Shown here piece after piece: positions 30,881 to 44,747 of a DNA stretch of 64,000 nucleotides (position 1 is its first letter; each line of letters opens with the position of its first letter). Below the pieces are notes generated by a model. It made no database searches. It was not told the DNA's origin and worked only from the letters and a program-made list of their open reading frames with translations. The stretch covers positions 62,001 to 126,000 of the forward strand of contig NZ_JAAGOW010000001.1 in the NCBI RefSeq assembly GCF_010499245.1. Reading direction: 5' to 3'. The position numbers and the translations under genes are program-made. The stretch comes from Variovorax sp. WS11. GTDB lineage: Bacteria; Pseudomonadota; Gammaproteobacteria; Burkholderiales; Burkholderiaceae_C.

Positions 30881-32797
30881 TCAGGCCGCAGTGGGCGCCG
30901 GGTCGGGATTCACCGCCGGCGTGCCGCCGCTGCCGCCGCTGCCCGAAGGCGGGGTGCGCGGCGTCCAGTCCTTGGGCGGACGCGGCTCGCGGCCGGCCAT
31001 GATGTCGTCGAGCTGCTCGGTGTCGATGGTTTCCCATTCGAGCAGAGCCTTGGCCATCGCGTGCATCTTGTCGCTGTTTTCCTCGATCAGGCGACGCGCC
31101 AGGGCGTACTGCTCGTCGATGATGCGGCGCACCTCGGCGTCGACCTTCTGCATGGTCGACTCGCTCATGTTGGTGGTCTTGGTGACCGAGCGGCCCAGGA
31201 AGACCTCGCCCTCGTTTTCGGCGTAAACCATCGGGCCCAGCGACTCGGTCATGCCGTAGCGCATCACCATGTCGCGCGCGATCTGGGTGGCGCGCTCGAA
31301 GTCGTTGCTGGCGCCGGTGGTCATCTGGTGCATGAACACCTCTTCGGCGATGCGGCCGCCGAACAGCATGCTGATCTGATTCAGCATGTACTCGCGGTCG
31401 TAGCTGTAGCGGTCCTGCGCCGGCAGGCTCATGGTCACGCCCAGCGCACGGCCGCGCGGGATGATGGTGACCTTGTGCACCGGGTCGCACTTGGGCAGCA
31501 GCTTGCCGATCAGCGCATGGCCGGACTCGTGGTAGGCCGTGTTGCGGCGCTCTTCCTCGGGCATGACCATGCTCTTGCGCTCGGGGCCCATGAAGATCTT
31601 GTCCTTGGCCTTCTCGAAGTCCTGCATCTCGACGACACGCGCGTTCCGGCGCGCGGCCATCAGCGCGGCCTCGTTGCACAGGTTGGCCAGGTCGGCGCCC
31701 GACATGCCCGGCGTGCCGCGCGCGATGATACTCGGGTTCACGTCCTGGCCCAGCGGGACCTTGCGCATGTGCACGTTGAGGATCTGCTCGCGGCCGCGGA
31801 TGTCGGGCAGCGTCACGTAGACCTGACGGTCGAAACGGCCCGGGCGCAGCAGCGCGGCGTCCAGGATGTCGGGGCGGTTGGTGGCCGCGACCACGATCAC
31901 GCCGAGGTTGGTCTCGAAGCCGTCCATCTCGACCAGCATCTGGTTCAAGGTCTGCTCGCGCTCGTCGTTGCCGCCGCCCAGGCCGGCACCGCGCTGGCGG
32001 CCGACCGCATCGATTTCGTCGATGAAGATGATGCAGGGGGCGTTTTTCTTGGCGTTCTCGAACATGTCGCGCACACGGGCCGCGCCCACGCCGACGAACA
32101 TCTCGACGAAGTCGGAGCCGGAGATCGAGAAGAAGGGGACCTTGGCTTCGCCGGCGATGCCCTTGGCGAGCAAGGTCTTGCCGGTGCCAGGGGGCCCCAC
32201 CAGCAGCAGGCCGCGCGGGATGCGGCCGCCGAGCTTCTGGAACTTGGCCGGATCCTTCAGGAAGTCGACGACCTCCTTGACTTCCTCCTTGGCCTCGTCG
32301 CAGCCCGCGACGTCGGCGAAGGTGACCTGGTTGTTGTTCTCGTCGAGCATGCGGGCCTTGCTCTTGCCGAAGCTGAAGGCACCGCCTTTGCCGCCGCCCT
32401 GCATCTGCCGCATGAAATAGACCCAGACACCGATCAGCAGAAGCATCGGGCCCCAGCTCACGAGCAGCGTCATGAGGAGCGAGCCTTCTTCGCGGGGCTT
32501 GACGTCGAACTTGACGTTGTTGGCGATCAGGTCGCCGACCAGGCCGCGGTCGAGGTAGGTGGCGGTTGTGCGGATCTTGCGGTCGTCGTTGGTGATCGCG
32601 ACGATCTCGCTGCCGCCCTGACCTTCCTGGATGGTGGCGCTCTTGATGCGGTTGCTGCGGACTTCCTCGAGGAAGTCGGAGTAACCCACACTGCCGGCGC
32701 CGGCGACGCCGCGGGTGTCGAACTGCTTGAACACAGTGAACAACACCATCGCGATGACCAGCCAGACGGCGACCTTGGAAAACCACTGATTGTTCAA
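30881..32797 (-). CDS. ftsH: ATP-dependent zinc metalloprotease FtsH
   Basis: This 638-aa membrane AAA+ protease controls LpxC, sigma-32 and misfolded membrane proteins. Two transmembrane helices (about 7-23 and 108-127) bracket a periplasmic domain. Walker A GPPGTGKT is at 201-208, Walker B IIFIDEID near 257, the SRH arginine fingers follow, and the zinc site HESGH is at 423-427. The start is a TTG at 32797, giving the normal [10 protein letters not shown] opening with GGAG 5-8 bp upstream. The C-terminus is Pro/Gly-rich. It follows rlmE by 165 bp. Confidence 0.96.
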   Translation of the reverse strand: MNNQWFSKVAVWLVIAMVLFTVFKQFDTRGVAGAGSVGYSDFLEEVRSNRIKSATIQEGQGGSEIVAITNDDRKIRTTATYLDRGLVGDLIANNVKFDVKPREEGSLLMTLLVSWGPMLLLIGVWVYFMRQMQGGGKGGAFSFGKSKARMLDENNNQVTFADVAGCDEAKEEVKEVVDFLKDPAKFQKLGGRIPRGLLLVGPPGTGKTLLAKGIAGEAKVPFFSISGSDFVEMFVGVGAARVRDMFENAKKNAPCIIFIDEIDAVGRQRGAGLGGGNDEREQTLNQMLVEMDGFETNLGVIVVAATNRPDILDAALLRPGRFDRQVYVTLPDIRGREQILNVHMRKVPLGQDVNPSIIARGTPGMSGADLANLCNEAALMAARRNARVVEMQDFEKAKDKIFMGPERKSMVMPEEERRNTAYHESGHALIGKLLPKCDPVHKVTIIPRGRALGVTMSLPAQDRYSYDREYMLNQISMLFGGRIAEEVFMHQMTTGASNDFERATQIARDMVMRYGMTESLGPMVYAENEGEVFLGRSVTKTTNMSESTMQKVDAEVRRIIDEQYALARRLIEENSDKMHAMAKALLEWETIDTEQLDDIMAGREPRPPKDWTPRTPPSGSGGSGGTPAVNPDPAPTAA

Positions 32798-32962
32798 ACG
32801 AAGCTCCAGTCGAAAGCGCGTGGGGACAAAAACAAAAAACGCGCTAGGGCACGCAATTGGCGCCCATTTTAGGCTTTTCAACCTGCGAAATGCCGGAATT
32901 TCCCTATAGCAGCCATAGGACGCGCACGGTTTTGGGCCCTAATGCCGGGCCGGCGTGCGGTA

Positions 32963-33631
32963 TCAATTCGTATCGACCGGCTTGAGGCCGATGCCGACCA
33001 TGAAAGTCTCCGCGGATTTGTCGCGCGAAGCCTTGGGCTTGATCGGTTTCACGACTCGAAAATTCGTCCTGAAAAGCTGGGTCAGTTCGGCATAGCCGCT
33101 GCCATGGAAAAGCTTGGCGACCAGCGCACCTTCCGGCTTCATGTGGTGGCGGGCGAACTCGATCGCAAGCTCGATCAGGTGGCTGATGCGCGCCGCGTCG
33201 GCCGAGGCGATGCCCGACAGGTTGGGCGCCATGTCTGATACGACCACGTCGGCCAGCCGGCCTGCCATGGCCTCCTCCAGCCGCGCCAGCATCTCGTCCT
33301 CGCGGAAATCGCCCTGCAGAAAGGTCACGCCTTCGATCGGCTCCATCGGCAGGATGTCGAGCGCGATGATGCTGCCCTCCAGCTGCCCGGCCGCGGCGCC
33401 GCCCGGCGACAGCTTGCGGCGCACGTACTGGCTCCAGGCGCCGGGCGTCGAGCCCAGGTCGACCACCAGCTGGCCCGGACGGATCAGGCCCAGCGCCTCG
33501 TCGATCTCCTTGAGCTTGTAGGCCGCGCGCGCCCGGTAGCCCTCCTTGGTGGCCAGTTTGACGTAGGGGTCGTTCACATGGTCGTGCAGCCATGCACGAT
33601 TGACCTTGCTGCTCTTGGGTTTGGGGTTCAT
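32963..33631 (-). CDS. rlmE: 23S rRNA 2'-O-methyltransferase RlmE (FtsJ/RrmJ)
   Basis: This 222-aa enzyme methylates U2552 of 23S rRNA. The SAM-binding motif [14 protein letters not shown] and the catalytic K-D-K-E set (in [24 protein letters not shown] and [12 protein letters not shown]) are visible. I take the ATG at 33631; a GTG at 33637 is an alternative. It diverges from yhbY with only 20 bp between starts. The usual neighbour ftsH lies downstream. Confidence 0.95.
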   Translation of the reverse strand: MNPKPKSSKVNRAWLHDHVNDPYVKLATKEGYRARAAYKLKEIDEALGLIRPGQLVVDLGSTPGAWSQYVRRKLSPGGAAAGQLEGSIIALDILPMEPIEGVTFLQGDFREDEMLARLEEAMAGRLADVVVSDMAPNLSGIASADAARISHLIELAIEFARHHMKPEGALVAKLFHGSGYAELTQLFRTNFRVVKPIKPKASRDKSAETFMVGIGLKPVDTN

Positions 33632-33651
33632 CGACACTCGATAATACGGGG

Positions 33652-34131
33652 ATGCCCGCCATTCAACTGACCCCTGCCCAGCGCAAAGTACATCGCGCAG
33701 AAGCGCACCATCTGGACCCGATCGTCATGGTCGGCGGCGACGGGCTGACACCGGCCGTCAAGAAGGAGGCCGACGCCGCCCTCAAGGCCCACGGCCTGAT
33801 CAAGATCCGCGTCTTCTCCGACGATCGCCCCGCACGTGAGGCCATGCTCCAGTCGCTGGCCGAGGAGCTGAGCGCCGCGCCGATCCAGCACATCGGCAAG
33901 CTGCTGGTGCTCTGGCGCCCCATCCCCGAGAAGGAGCGCGCGATCGACGAGGACCGCATGCCCGGCCCGCGCGACGTCAAGGTCATCAAGTACAGCAAGC
34001 GCGGCGGCCAGCGGCCGGAGATCAAGACCCTGCGCGTGCTCGGCAACCAGCGGCTCACCCCGGGCGGCAACATCAAGCGCGCCAAGGCGAAGAAGAGCCT
34101 GTCGGTCAAGAAGCGCCGCCAGGCGGATTGA
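33652..34131 (+). CDS. yhbY: YhbY family ribosome-associated RNA-binding protein
   Basis: This 159-aa protein holds the CRM RNA-binding domain in its first 95 residues ([38 protein letters not shown], and [11 protein letters not shown]) and then a long Lys/Arg-rich tail. YhbY proteins bind the large ribosomal subunit precursor. The start lies 20 bp from the divergent rlmE start, and a GATAAT sequence sits 6 bp upstream, so the mRNA may be leaderless. The next gene follows 3 bp later. Confidence 0.92.
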   Translation: MPAIQLTPAQRKVHRAEAHHLDPIVMVGGDGLTPAVKKEADAALKAHGLIKIRVFSDDRPAREAMLQSLAEELSAAPIQHIGKLLVLWRPIPEKERAIDEDRMPGPRDVKVIKYSKRGGQRPEIKTLRVLGNQRLTPGGNIKRAKAKKSLSVKKRRQAD

Positions 34132-34134
34132 AGG

Positions 34135-34902
34135 ATGCCGAGCCAAGAACAGGCGGCCCTCCCACAGCGCCACATTCTCTGCATGAAATGGGGCACGAAA
34201 TATGGCCCCGAGTACGTCAACCGCCTCTATGCAATGGCGCGCCGGCACTTGTCGGGCGACTTCAACTTCGTCTGTCTGACCGACGACCCGAAGGGCATCC
34301 GCAGCGAGGTGCAGTGCTTTCCGATCCCCCCGCTGGCCCTGGAGCTGGCGCCGGGCCAGGTGGACCGGGCCTGGAAGAAGCTGACCACCTTCGAGGAGAA
34401 GCTCTACGGCCTGCACGGCCGGGCGTTGTTCATCGACCTCGACGTGGTCATCGTCGGCAGCCTCGATGCCTTCTTCGAGTACCCGGGCGAATTCCTCATC
34501 ATCCACGACTACGCCCGCCCCTGGCGGCGCCGGCGCATCACGGGCAACTCCTCGGTCTACCGTTTCGAGATCGGCGCCCATCCGGACGTGCTGGCGCATT
34601 TCCGCCAGAACATGGACGCGGTGCAGGCCAAGTACCGCAACGAGCAGACCTACCTGTCGGCCTTCATGCACCGCAAGGGCACGCTGGCCTACTGGCCGGC
34701 CGAGTGGTGCCCGAGCTTCAAGTACCACGGCATCCCGGCCTGGCCGACCAACTACTGGCGCGAGCCCTTCGTGCCGGAGGGGGCGCGCATCATGGTCTTC
34801 CACGGGGAATGCAATCCGCCCGATGCACTGGCCGGCCGGCGCAACCGGCGCTTTCGCTTCATCCGGCCGGCGCGCTGGATCACGCAGTTCTGGAACGCCT
34901 GA
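34135..34902 (+). CDS. Putative glycosyltransferase with a DXD motif
   Basis: This 255-aa soluble protein begins with HILCMKWGTKYGPEYVNRLY and carries a DLDVVIVGSL motif (D101 and D103) typical of GT-A nucleotide-sugar transferases, then NSSVYRFEIG and an EQTYLSAFMH segment. It looks GT8-like, but I cannot name the substrate. It is co-transcribed with yhbY, 3 bp downstream, and its stop abuts the convergent DUF4149 stop. The place between yhbY and greA suggests a lineage-specific addition. Confidence 0.65.
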   Translation: MPSQEQAALPQRHILCMKWGTKYGPEYVNRLYAMARRHLSGDFNFVCLTDDPKGIRSEVQCFPIPPLALELAPGQVDRAWKKLTTFEEKLYGLHGRALFIDLDVVIVGSLDAFFEYPGEFLIIHDYARPWRRRRITGNSSVYRFEIGAHPDVLAHFRQNMDAVQAKYRNEQTYLSAFMHRKGTLAYWPAEWCPSFKYHGIPAWPTNYWREPFVPEGARIMVFHGECNPPDALAGRRNRRFRFIRPARWITQFWNA

Positions 34903-35319
34903 TCAGCCTTCGCGGCGCCCCATACGCCACAGCAGCACGCCGGTGCACAGCCATTGGCCCAGGTACATGGCGCTGCCTAGCGAGTGCCAGAGCCGAAGGT
35001 TCTCGCGCGCCAGGATGCGCGGCGCGACGGCGTATTCCTGCAGCAGGGCCAGCAGCAGGGCCGCGAGGATCCATGCGATCGACATGCGGGTCCGTGCGTC
35101 CACGCGATCCAGGACCTTCGACCTGAAATAGGTCAGCAGCACCAGCCCGCAGGCCAGGGCCACCCAGCTCTGGGCCGAGAACAGCCGACCGGCGAAGTTG
35201 CCGGCCATGGCGGGGTTGCCGAGGTGGGCGAAGAGCATCGGCACGATCAGGAACCCGATGGTCGTCAGGCTGCCCCACCAGAGGGCGGCCACCAGCAGCG
35301 CGACGCGGTCCTTCAGCAC
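34903..35319 (-). CDS. DUF4149 family membrane protein
   Basis: This 138-aa inner-membrane protein has four predicted helices (about 5-28, 48-65, 80-97 and 112-132). The WWGSLTTIGFLIVPMLFAHL opening and the YMAGQ-like YLGQWLCTGVLLWR ending fit DUF4149, often found next to greA in Burkholderiales. The function is unknown. It is 10 bp after greA in the same direction, so the pair is one operon. Confidence 0.85.
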   Translation of the reverse strand: MLKDRVALLVAALWWGSLTTIGFLIVPMLFAHLGNPAMAGNFAGRLFSAQSWVALACGLVLLTYFRSKVLDRVDARTRMSIAWILAALLLALLQEYAVAPRILARENLRLWHSLGSAMYLGQWLCTGVLLWRMGRREG

Positions 35320-35329
35320 TCGGGCGGCT

Positions 35330-35812
35330 TCAGAGGTAGCTGACGCCCACGATCTCGTAGCGCTTCACGCCACCCGGGGCCTGCACCTCGGCGGTGTCGC
35401 CCTCCTCCTTGCCGATCAGCGCGCGGGCGATCGGGCTGGAGACGTTGATCAGGCCCAGCTTCAGGTCGGCCTCGTCCTCGCCCACGATCTGGTACTTGAG
35501 CGCCTCGCCGGTGTGCTCGTCCTCGAGTTCCACCGTCGAGCCGAAGACGACCTTGCCCTCCGCGTCGAGCTCGGACGGATCGATGACCTGCGCGTTCGAC
35601 AGCATGCCCTCGATCTGCTTGATGCGGCCTTCGATCCAGCCCTGGCGCTCCTTGGCAGCGTCGTAGTCGGCGTTCTCGCTGAGGTCGCCCTGGGCGCGCG
35701 CATCGGCGATCGCGGTGATGATCGCGGGCCGGTCGACGGTCTTCAGCCGCTGCAGTTCGTCGCGCAGCTTCTCGGCGCCGCGCTTGGTGATCGGAATCGT
35801 GGTGTTGGCCAT
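35330..35812 (-). CDS. greA: Transcription elongation factor GreA
   Basis: This 160-aa factor rescues backtracked RNA polymerase by stimulating transcript cleavage. The N-terminal coiled coil begins at [16 protein letters not shown], with the acidic tip residues in [13 protein letters not shown], and the C-terminal FKBP-like domain ends in [14 protein letters not shown]. It comes after a terminator that closes the carA-carB-Kdo hydroxylase run. Confidence 0.96.
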   Translation of the reverse strand: MANTTIPITKRGAEKLRDELQRLKTVDRPAIITAIADARAQGDLSENADYDAAKERQGWIEGRIKQIEGMLSNAQVIDPSELDAEGKVVFGSTVELEDEHTGEALKYQIVGEDEADLKLGLINVSSPIARALIGKEEGDTAEVQAPGGVKRYEIVGVSYL

Positions 35813-35827
35813 GTTTTGCGTCTCCAG

Positions 35828-35863
35828 AAAGCGAAACCGCCGAACGCTGCCGTTCGGCGGTTC
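35828..35863 (-). terminator. Probable terminator before greA
   Basis: A 12-bp perfect stem (AACCGCCGAACG at 35835-35846, CGTTCGGCGGTT at 35851-35862, 4-nt loop) lies 17 bp past the Kdo hydroxylase stop. The T-tract is short and broken, so termination may be partial. Confidence 0.65.
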
Positions 35864-35879
35864 ATGGAAGAAAAAATGA

Positions 35880-36749
35880 TCAGACGAGCGTGCGTCCGGT
35901 CAGCCGGCTCAGGATGGCGAGCGGGCTCGAATCGGGATTGTATTGCCTTGCGGCGGGCAGGTGCAGGGTCTGCTCCAGCATGTACTGGCCGGACATGACG
36001 GCGTGCGAGGTCTGGTCCGAGAAGCACACCCATACCGATCCAGCCGGGAAGGGCACGGTTTGCTGCTGTGCGTTCTTCTGGTAGTCGAGGTCCGACTTCA
36101 TGCCGTCGTGCAGCTGCAGCATCAGGTGGTCGTATTCGCTGCGGAAAGACTTGGTCACGTGCAGGGTCTGCAACAGCCGGGCTTGCCAGCGCGAATAGGG
36201 CTTCGCGCGGGGCAGGAAGCGCTTCGCCACGGTCTCGAAGGGCTCGCCCACCCGCCAGACGCGCGGCGCGCCCTCCGGGTTGACGTTGGTGAAGACGCGC
36301 AGGATGCGTTCGCCGTAGTTGGGTCGCGAGGGGAAGGAGTCGATGTGCAGCCGGCGGTCGTCGGCGCGCCAGGACTGCACGCGCGTCTCCACCTGCGCCG
36401 GCCGGTAGCTGGTCGGCGCCAGGCGCAGCGCGGACGTGTAGTGCGGCAGCAGGCCGTGGATCAGCTGCGTTGCCTGGGCGCGGAATCGCCCCACCATCGC
36501 GCTCACGGCCTGCTGCCGGGCCTCATCGCCGGCCACGCCCTTGATGCGGCCGTTGGAGTCCAGGCTGATGTTGCGCACGTCGGGCGACAGCACCGAGGGC
36601 GTCAGCAGCTCGCGCTCCTGCGGCCGCAGCTCGAAGCTCAGCCGCGGGAAGTACAGCACCTTGCCGGCCTCGAGCGCGGCGATCCACGCCTCGTTGGGCG
36701 CGGCGCCGGCCCAGTCGGCCAGGTCGAGTTCGACGAGCTGCGTGTCCAT
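35880..36749 (-). CDS. Kdo hydroxylase family protein
   Basis: This 289-aa protein belongs to the Kdo hydroxylase (KdoO-like) family of Fe(II)/2-oxoglutarate oxygenases, which hydroxylate Kdo in lipopolysaccharide at position 3. The iron-binding HxD motif is H135-I-D137 in [12 protein letters not shown] and the distal histidine is probably H249 in [13 protein letters not shown]. No membrane anchor is seen. It lies 14 bp after carB on the same strand, apparently co-transcribed, even though the pathways are unrelated. Confidence 0.88.
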   Translation of the reverse strand: MDTQLVELDLADWAGAAPNEAWIAALEAGKVLYFPRLSFELRPQERELLTPSVLSPDVRNISLDSNGRIKGVAGDEARQQAVSAMVGRFRAQATQLIHGLLPHYTSALRLAPTSYRPAQVETRVQSWRADDRRLHIDSFPSRPNYGERILRVFTNVNPEGAPRVWRVGEPFETVAKRFLPRAKPYSRWQARLLQTLHVTKSFRSEYDHLMLQLHDGMKSDLDYQKNAQQQTVPFPAGSVWVCFSDQTSHAVMSGQYMLEQTLHLPAARQYNPDSSPLAILSRLTGRTLV

Positions 36750-36763
36750 GGCCCTCAGGCTCT

Positions 36764-39983
<3,220 letters not shown>

Positions 39984-39991
<8 letters not shown>

Positions 39992-41183
39992 TCTTCTGCC
40001 CTTCTTTGTGACTTTGCATGAGCGCGGTGAAGCGGTCGAACAGGTAGCCGATGTCGTGCGGGCCCGGCGAGGCTTCCGGGTGGCCCTGGAAGCAGAAGGC
40101 GGGCTTGTCGGTGCGCGCCAGGCCTTGCAGCGTGCCGTCGAACAGGCTGACGTGGGTGGGCCGCAGATTGGCGGGCAGCGTCTTTTCGTCGACCGCGAAG
40201 CCGTGGTTCTGGCTGGTAATGCTCACGCGGTTGTTGTCCAGGTCCTTCACCGGATGGTTGGCGCCGTGGTGGCCGAACTTCATCTTGAAGGTCTTCGCGC
40301 CGGAGGCCAGCGCCATGATCTGGTGGCCCAGGCAGATGCCGAAGACCGGGATGCCGGTCTCGATCAGCTCGCGCGTGGCCGCGATCGCGTAGTCGCAGGG
40401 CTCGGGGTCGCCGGGGCCGTTGGCCAGGAAGATGCCGTCGGGGCGCAGCTTGAGCACGTCGGCCGCGGGCGTCTGCGCCGGCACGACGGTGATGCGCGCG
40501 CCGCGCTGCGCGATCATGCGCAGGATGTTCTTCTTGACGCCGTAGTCGTAGGCCACGACGTGGAACTTCGGCGTGATCTGCACGCCGTAGCCAGGCTTGC
40601 CATCGACGTGGACGAGCTTCCACTCGGTCTGCGTCCACTCGTAGGTTTCCTTGACCGACACCACCTTGGCGAGGTCGAGGCCGGACATGCTGGGTGCTGC
40701 CTTGGCGGCGGCGATCGCCTTGTCGATCAGCGCCTGCGTGACGCTCTCGCCCGGCGCCAGGCCCAGGATGCTGCCGTTCTGCGCGCCATGCGTGCGCAGG
40801 TGGCGCGTGAGCTTGCGGGTGTCGATGTTCGCGATGGCGACCGTCTTGCCGCGCACCAGGTACTCGGTCAGCGTGGCGGTCTTGCGGAAGTTGGATGCCA
40901 GGAGCGGCAGGTCCTTGATGATCAGGCCAGCGGCATGGATCTTGTCGGCCTCGATGTCTTCCTCGTTGACGCCGTAGTTGCCGATGTGCGGATACGTGAG
41001 CGTCACGATCTGCTGGCAATAGCTGGGGTCGGTCAGGATTTCCTGGTAGCCGGTCATGGCGGTGTTGAACACCACTTCGCCGGTGGTGGCGCCTTGGGCG
41101 CCGATCGAGTTGCCGAGAAAGACCGTGCCGTCTGCAAGCGCCAGGATGGCGGGCGGGAAATTTCCCTTGAGAGACAAAAGCAC
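39984..41183 (-). CDS. carA: Carbamoyl-phosphate synthase small chain
   Basis: This 399-aa glutaminase subunit supplies ammonia to CarB. The N-terminal CPSase_sm domain is followed by the class I glutamine amidotransferase domain, with nucleophile C284 in GICLGHQ and H368/E370 in GHPEASPG. I choose the GTG at 41183, which is preceded by a GGAG 6 bp upstream and gives the usual family opening; an ATG 27 bp further upstream (41210) is possible but lacks a ribosome site. A TATAAT promoter element lies about 120 bp upstream. Confidence 0.96.
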
Positions 41184-41301
41184 TGGGATCTCCGAATGGA
41201 TGACGCCCACGGCGGACCCAAGATGCGGCTCTTGGTCGCGACTTTCGTCGAGGAGTTGGCTTGCGTGCGCTATGGGCGAGGTGTGAGCGGGAAAGCCCTT
41301 G

Positions 41302-41307
41302 ATTATA
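41302..41307 (-). promoter_or_regulatory. Candidate carA -10 element
   Basis: A perfect TATAAT on the minus strand lies between the trmH stop and carA. No good -35 is seen at 16-18 bp, and the leader to the GTG would be about 110 nt. Confidence 0.5.
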
Positions 41308-41319
41308 GCCCGGGCCGCC

Positions 41320-42099
41320 TTATCCCTCGGCCGCGGCGGCGCTTGCGTGCAGGCAGATCGCGGCCGCGGCGGCGACGTTGAGCGACTCCTCGCCGCCCGG
41401 CTGCGCGATGCGCACCTGCAGGCTCGCGCGGGCTCCCAGAGCGGCCGAAAGGCCCTGCCCTTCGTGGCCCATCAGCCAGGCGCAGGGATGGGGCAGCCGG
41501 GCCCGGTGCAGCCATTCGCCGTGGTGCGAGCTGGTCGCGATGCAGGGGACGGCCAGCGCCTCGAGCGCCTCGGGCTCGGCGCCTTCGACCAGCCGCAACC
41601 CGAAGTGCGCGCCCATGCCGGCGCGCAGCACCTTGGGCGACCACAGCGCCGCCGTGCCCTTGAGCGCGATCACCTGGGCGAAGCCGAAGGCCGCCGCGCT
41701 GCGCAGGATGGAGCCGACGTTGCCGGCGTCCTGCAGCCGGTCGAGCACCACCGTGGCCGCATCGGCGGCGATCGGCGGCGGTGCAGACAGGTCGAGAACG
41801 AAGCCCATCGCCGGGGGCGATTCCAGGCCGCTCACGCCCGCCAGCAGCGCGTCGTCGACCACCACGGTCTTGTCCGCCGCGCCGGCCCATTCGTGGCGTG
41901 CCGTCGGCCAGGCGGACTCGGAGAAGACGGCGATCGCCGCGCGCACCCCGCGCTCGCGCGCCGCCCGGCACAGGTGGTCGCCTTCAAGCCAGACGCGGCC
42001 CGCCCTGCGGTAGGCGCCCGGGTCGTGCGCCAGCTTGCGCAGTTCCTTGAGGAGCGGGTTGTCCCGCGAGCTGATGTGGCTCGGCTCGGCCGCAGTCAT
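41320..42099 (-). CDS. TrmH/SpoU family RNA methyltransferase
   Basis: This 259-aa protein has an N-terminal substrate-binding domain ([21 protein letters not shown]) and a C-terminal SPOUT domain with [21 protein letters not shown] (motif 1), [12 protein letters not shown] (motif 2) and [15 protein letters not shown] (motif 3). It should methylate the 2'-O of a ribose in tRNA or rRNA; the exact target is not clear. It overlaps rnhB by 4 bp (ATGA) and is the last gene of the long rpsB-led run. Confidence 0.9.
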   Translation of the reverse strand: MTAAEPSHISSRDNPLLKELRKLAHDPGAYRRAGRVWLEGDHLCRAARERGVRAAIAVFSESAWPTARHEWAGAADKTVVVDDALLAGVSGLESPPAMGFVLDLSAPPPIAADAATVVLDRLQDAGNVGSILRSAAAFGFAQVIALKGTAALWSPKVLRAGMGAHFGLRLVEGAEPEALEALAVPCIATSSHHGEWLHRARLPHPCAWLMGHEGQGLSAALGARASLQVRIAQPGGEESLNVAAAAAICLHASAAAAEG

Positions 42100-42815
42100 G
42101 GCGCGGGGCGCAGCTCGACCTGCACCGTCTCGACGTGCAGCGTCTCGACGAGCAGCTCGCCCGCGACGAGAGCGAGCGGGATCTCCTCGCCGGCCGCACG
42201 CGCCAGCGCCGCGGCCACCGGGCTGAAAGAGCGGCGGTGGTGCACGCAGGCGCCATGGCGCAGCAGCGCCTCCAGATGCTCGGGCGTGCTGTAGCCCTTG
42301 TGCGCGGCGAAGCCGTAGTGCGGAAACTCGGCGTGCAACTGCTCGCACAGCCGGTCGCGATGCACCTTGGCCAGGATCGAGGCGGCCGAGATCGATTTGA
42401 CGATGGCGTCGCCGCCGACGACGGCCTCGGCCAGCACGTCCAGCCGGGGCAGCCGGTTGCCGTCGACCAGCACCTTGGCCGGCTTCAGCCGCAGGCCCTC
42501 GACCGCCCGCTTCATCGCCAGCATGGTGGCGCCGAGGATGTTGTGCTCGTCGATCTCCTCGACGCTGGCCTGGGCCACCGAGCAGCACAGGGCCTTGGCC
42601 AGGATCTGGTCGTTGAGCCGCTCGCGTTGCAGGGGCGTGAGCACTTTCGAATCGGCCAGGCCGCGGATCGGCCGCTGGTCGTCCAGGATCACGGCCGCGG
42701 CCACCACCGGCCCGGCCAGCGGGCCGCGCCCGGCCTCGTCGACGCCGGCCACCAGGCCCGGCGCATCCCATGCGAGCTTGGCCTGTTCAGCCTTCAAGAA
42801 CTTTCTGGATCGCAT
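42096..42815 (-). CDS. rnhB: Ribonuclease HII
   Basis: This 239-aa enzyme removes RNA from RNA-DNA hybrids and starts ribonucleotide excision. The catalytic D26 and E27 lie in [15 protein letters not shown], and the later acidic residues are present ([11 protein letters not shown] and [14 protein letters not shown]). The C-terminus is longer than in E. coli RnhB by about 35 residues. It overlaps the lpxB 3' end by 29 bp, the normal lpxB-rnhB linkage. Confidence 0.95.
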   Translation of the reverse strand: MRSRKFLKAEQAKLAWDAPGLVAGVDEAGRGPLAGPVVAAAVILDDQRPIRGLADSKVLTPLQRERLNDQILAKALCCSVAQASVEEIDEHNILGATMLAMKRAVEGLRLKPAKVLVDGNRLPRLDVLAEAVVGGDAIVKSISAASILAKVHRDRLCEQLHAEFPHYGFAAHKGYSTPEHLEALLRHGACVHHRRSFSPVAAALARAAGEEIPLALVAGELLVETLHVETVQVELRPAP

Positions 42816-43935
42816 CGGCGCACAGTGTCGGCGTATCTCGCTGCAATTCGGCGTGCAGCGCGCAAAAACGTTGTTGCAAGGCGTGAACCTTGTCCGGCGA
42901 GGCGAACCAGGCCAGCGTCGCTTCGGCCAGGCCCTGGGGCGTGGCCGCCTCCTGGATCAGCTCCGGCACGACGAATTCGCCGCACAGGATGTTGGGCAGG
43001 CCGACCCAGGGCTGCAGCTGCTTGCGGCGCATCAGAGCCCAGGACATCGCGTTCATGTTGTAGGCGATCACCATCGGCCGCTTAAGAAGCGCAGCCTCGA
43101 GGGTGGCGGTGCCGCTGGCGATCAGCGTGACGTCGCAGGCGGTGAGCGCGGCGTGCGAGCGGCCGTCGATCAACTGCACCCGGCCCTTCATCGCGCTCGC
43201 CACGAGCAGTTGCTCGATCTCCCCGCGCAGGCTCGGCAGCGCGGGCAGGACGAAGCGCAGCTCGGGCCGTGCCTGCTGCATCAGCGCCGCTGCCGCGAAG
43301 AAGCGATCGGCCAGGTAGCGCAGCTCGGATCGCCGGCTACCCGGCAGCAGGGCCACCACCGGCGCCTCGGCGTCCAGGCCGAGCGCGGCGCGCGCGGCGG
43401 CCCGGTCCGGCGCCATCGGGATCACATTGGCGAGCGGATGGCCGACGTAGCTGGCGGCGATGCCCTGCTTCGCCAGCAGGGCGGGCTCGAAGGGGAAGAT
43501 GCACAGCACGTGGTCGACGGCTGCGCGCAGCTTTTGCACGCGCTCCGGCCGCCAGGCCCAGATCGAGGGGCAGACGAAATGGGCGGTCTTCATGCCGCGT
43601 TCGCGCAAGCCCGCTTCGAGATCGAGGTTGAAGTCCGGCGCATCGACGCCGATGAAGAGGCCAGCCCCTTCGCGCAGCAGCCGCGCTTTGAGCTGGCGCC
43701 GGATGCCGGCGATCTCGGCGTAGTGGCGCAGCACCTCGACATAGCCGCGCACGGCCAGCTTCTCCTGCGGCCACCAGGTCTCGAAGCCGCGCCTCAGCAT
43801 CTGCGGACCGCCGATGCCGACGGCCTGCATCTGCGGCCAGCGGGTTTTCAGGCCATCCAGCAGCAGCCCGGCGAGCAGGTCGCCCGAGGCCTCGCCTGCG
43901 ACCAGCGCAAAGCGCCGCTGTGTCTCCTGTGCCAT
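42787..43935 (-). CDS. lpxB: Lipid-A-disaccharide synthase
   Basis: This 382-aa GT19 glycosyltransferase joins UDP-2,3-diacylglucosamine and lipid X at the inner membrane. The N-terminal [12 protein letters not shown] motif, the [13 protein letters not shown] region, the [13 protein letters not shown] motif and the [20 protein letters not shown] motif are all present. It follows lpxA by 7 bp. Confidence 0.96.
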   Translation of the reverse strand: MAQETQRRFALVAGEASGDLLAGLLLDGLKTRWPQMQAVGIGGPQMLRRGFETWWPQEKLAVRGYVEVLRHYAEIAGIRRQLKARLLREGAGLFIGVDAPDFNLDLEAGLRERGMKTAHFVCPSIWAWRPERVQKLRAAVDHVLCIFPFEPALLAKQGIAASYVGHPLANVIPMAPDRAAARAALGLDAEAPVVALLPGSRRSELRYLADRFFAAAALMQQARPELRFVLPALPSLRGEIEQLLVASAMKGRVQLIDGRSHAALTACDVTLIASGTATLEAALLKRPMVIAYNMNAMSWALMRRKQLQPWVGLPNILCGEFVVPELIQEAATPQGLAEATLAWFASPDKVHALQQRFCALHAELQRDTPTLCADAIQKVLEG

Positions 43936-43942
43936 GCAGACC

Positions 43943-44731
43943 TCAGCGCGCGATGCCGCGCGTGGCGCTGGCCAGGAAGGCTTTCATCAGGTCAACGTCG
44001 GCCGCCGCTTCGGGCACCTCCGCGGCCAGGGCCTCGATGGCGGCGCGGGCTTCCTCCAGGGTCTTGCCCTGGCGGTAGAGCAGCCGGTGCATCTGCTTGA
44101 CGGCCGCGATGCGCGCAGCCGAGAAATCGCGCCTGCGCAGGCCGACGACGTTGAAGCCGCGCACTGCGAGCGGATTCCCGTCGACCAGCATGAAGGGCGG
44201 CACGTCCTGCGCCACCGCGCTGGCGAAACCGATCATGGCGTGGGCGCCGACCGAGACGAACTGGTGGATGCCGGTCAGCCCCCCCACCGTCACCCAGTCG
44301 GCCAAGTGCACGTGGCCGGCCAGCGTCGTGTTGTTGGCCAGCGTGGTGTGGTTGTCGACCCGGCAATCGTGCGCGATATGCGTGTAGGCCATGACCCAGT
44401 TGTCGCTGCCCACGCGCGTGACGCCGCCCGCTCCCGGCACGCCGATGTTGAAGGTGCAGAACTCGCGGATGGTGTTGCGGTCGCCGATGACCAGCTCGGT
44501 GGGCTCGCCCGCGTACTTCTTGTCCTGCGGGATCGCCCCCAGCGAGGCGAACTGGAAGATCCGGTTGTCGCGGCCGATGGTGGTGCGGCCCTCGATCACG
44601 CAATGCGATCCGATCGTGGTGCCGGCGCCGACCCGCACGTGCGGGCCGATCACGGAATACGGACCGACGCTGACCGTCGGGTCGAGCTGGGCCTGGGGGT
44701 CGACGATGGCCGTCGAATGAACCTGGGTCAT
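43943..44731 (-). CDS. lpxA: UDP-N-acetylglucosamine acyltransferase
   Basis: This 262-aa left-handed beta-helix enzyme makes the first step of lipid A synthesis. Hexapeptide repeats run from about residue 5 to 180, with the catalytic histidine in the [16 protein letters not shown] segment, and a helical C-terminal domain follows. It sits between fabZ (16 bp upstream) and lpxB. Confidence 0.96.
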   Translation of the reverse strand: MTQVHSTAIVDPQAQLDPTVSVGPYSVIGPHVRVGAGTTIGSHCVIEGRTTIGRDNRIFQFASLGAIPQDKKYAGEPTELVIGDRNTIREFCTFNIGVPGAGGVTRVGSDNWVMAYTHIAHDCRVDNHTTLANNTTLAGHVHLADWVTVGGLTGIHQFVSVGAHAMIGFASAVAQDVPPFMLVDGNPLAVRGFNVVGLRRRDFSAARIAAVKQMHRLLYRQGKTLEEARAAIEALAAEVPEAAADVDLMKAFLASATRGIAR

Positions 44732-44747
44732 GCCTTTTCGAGCAGCA

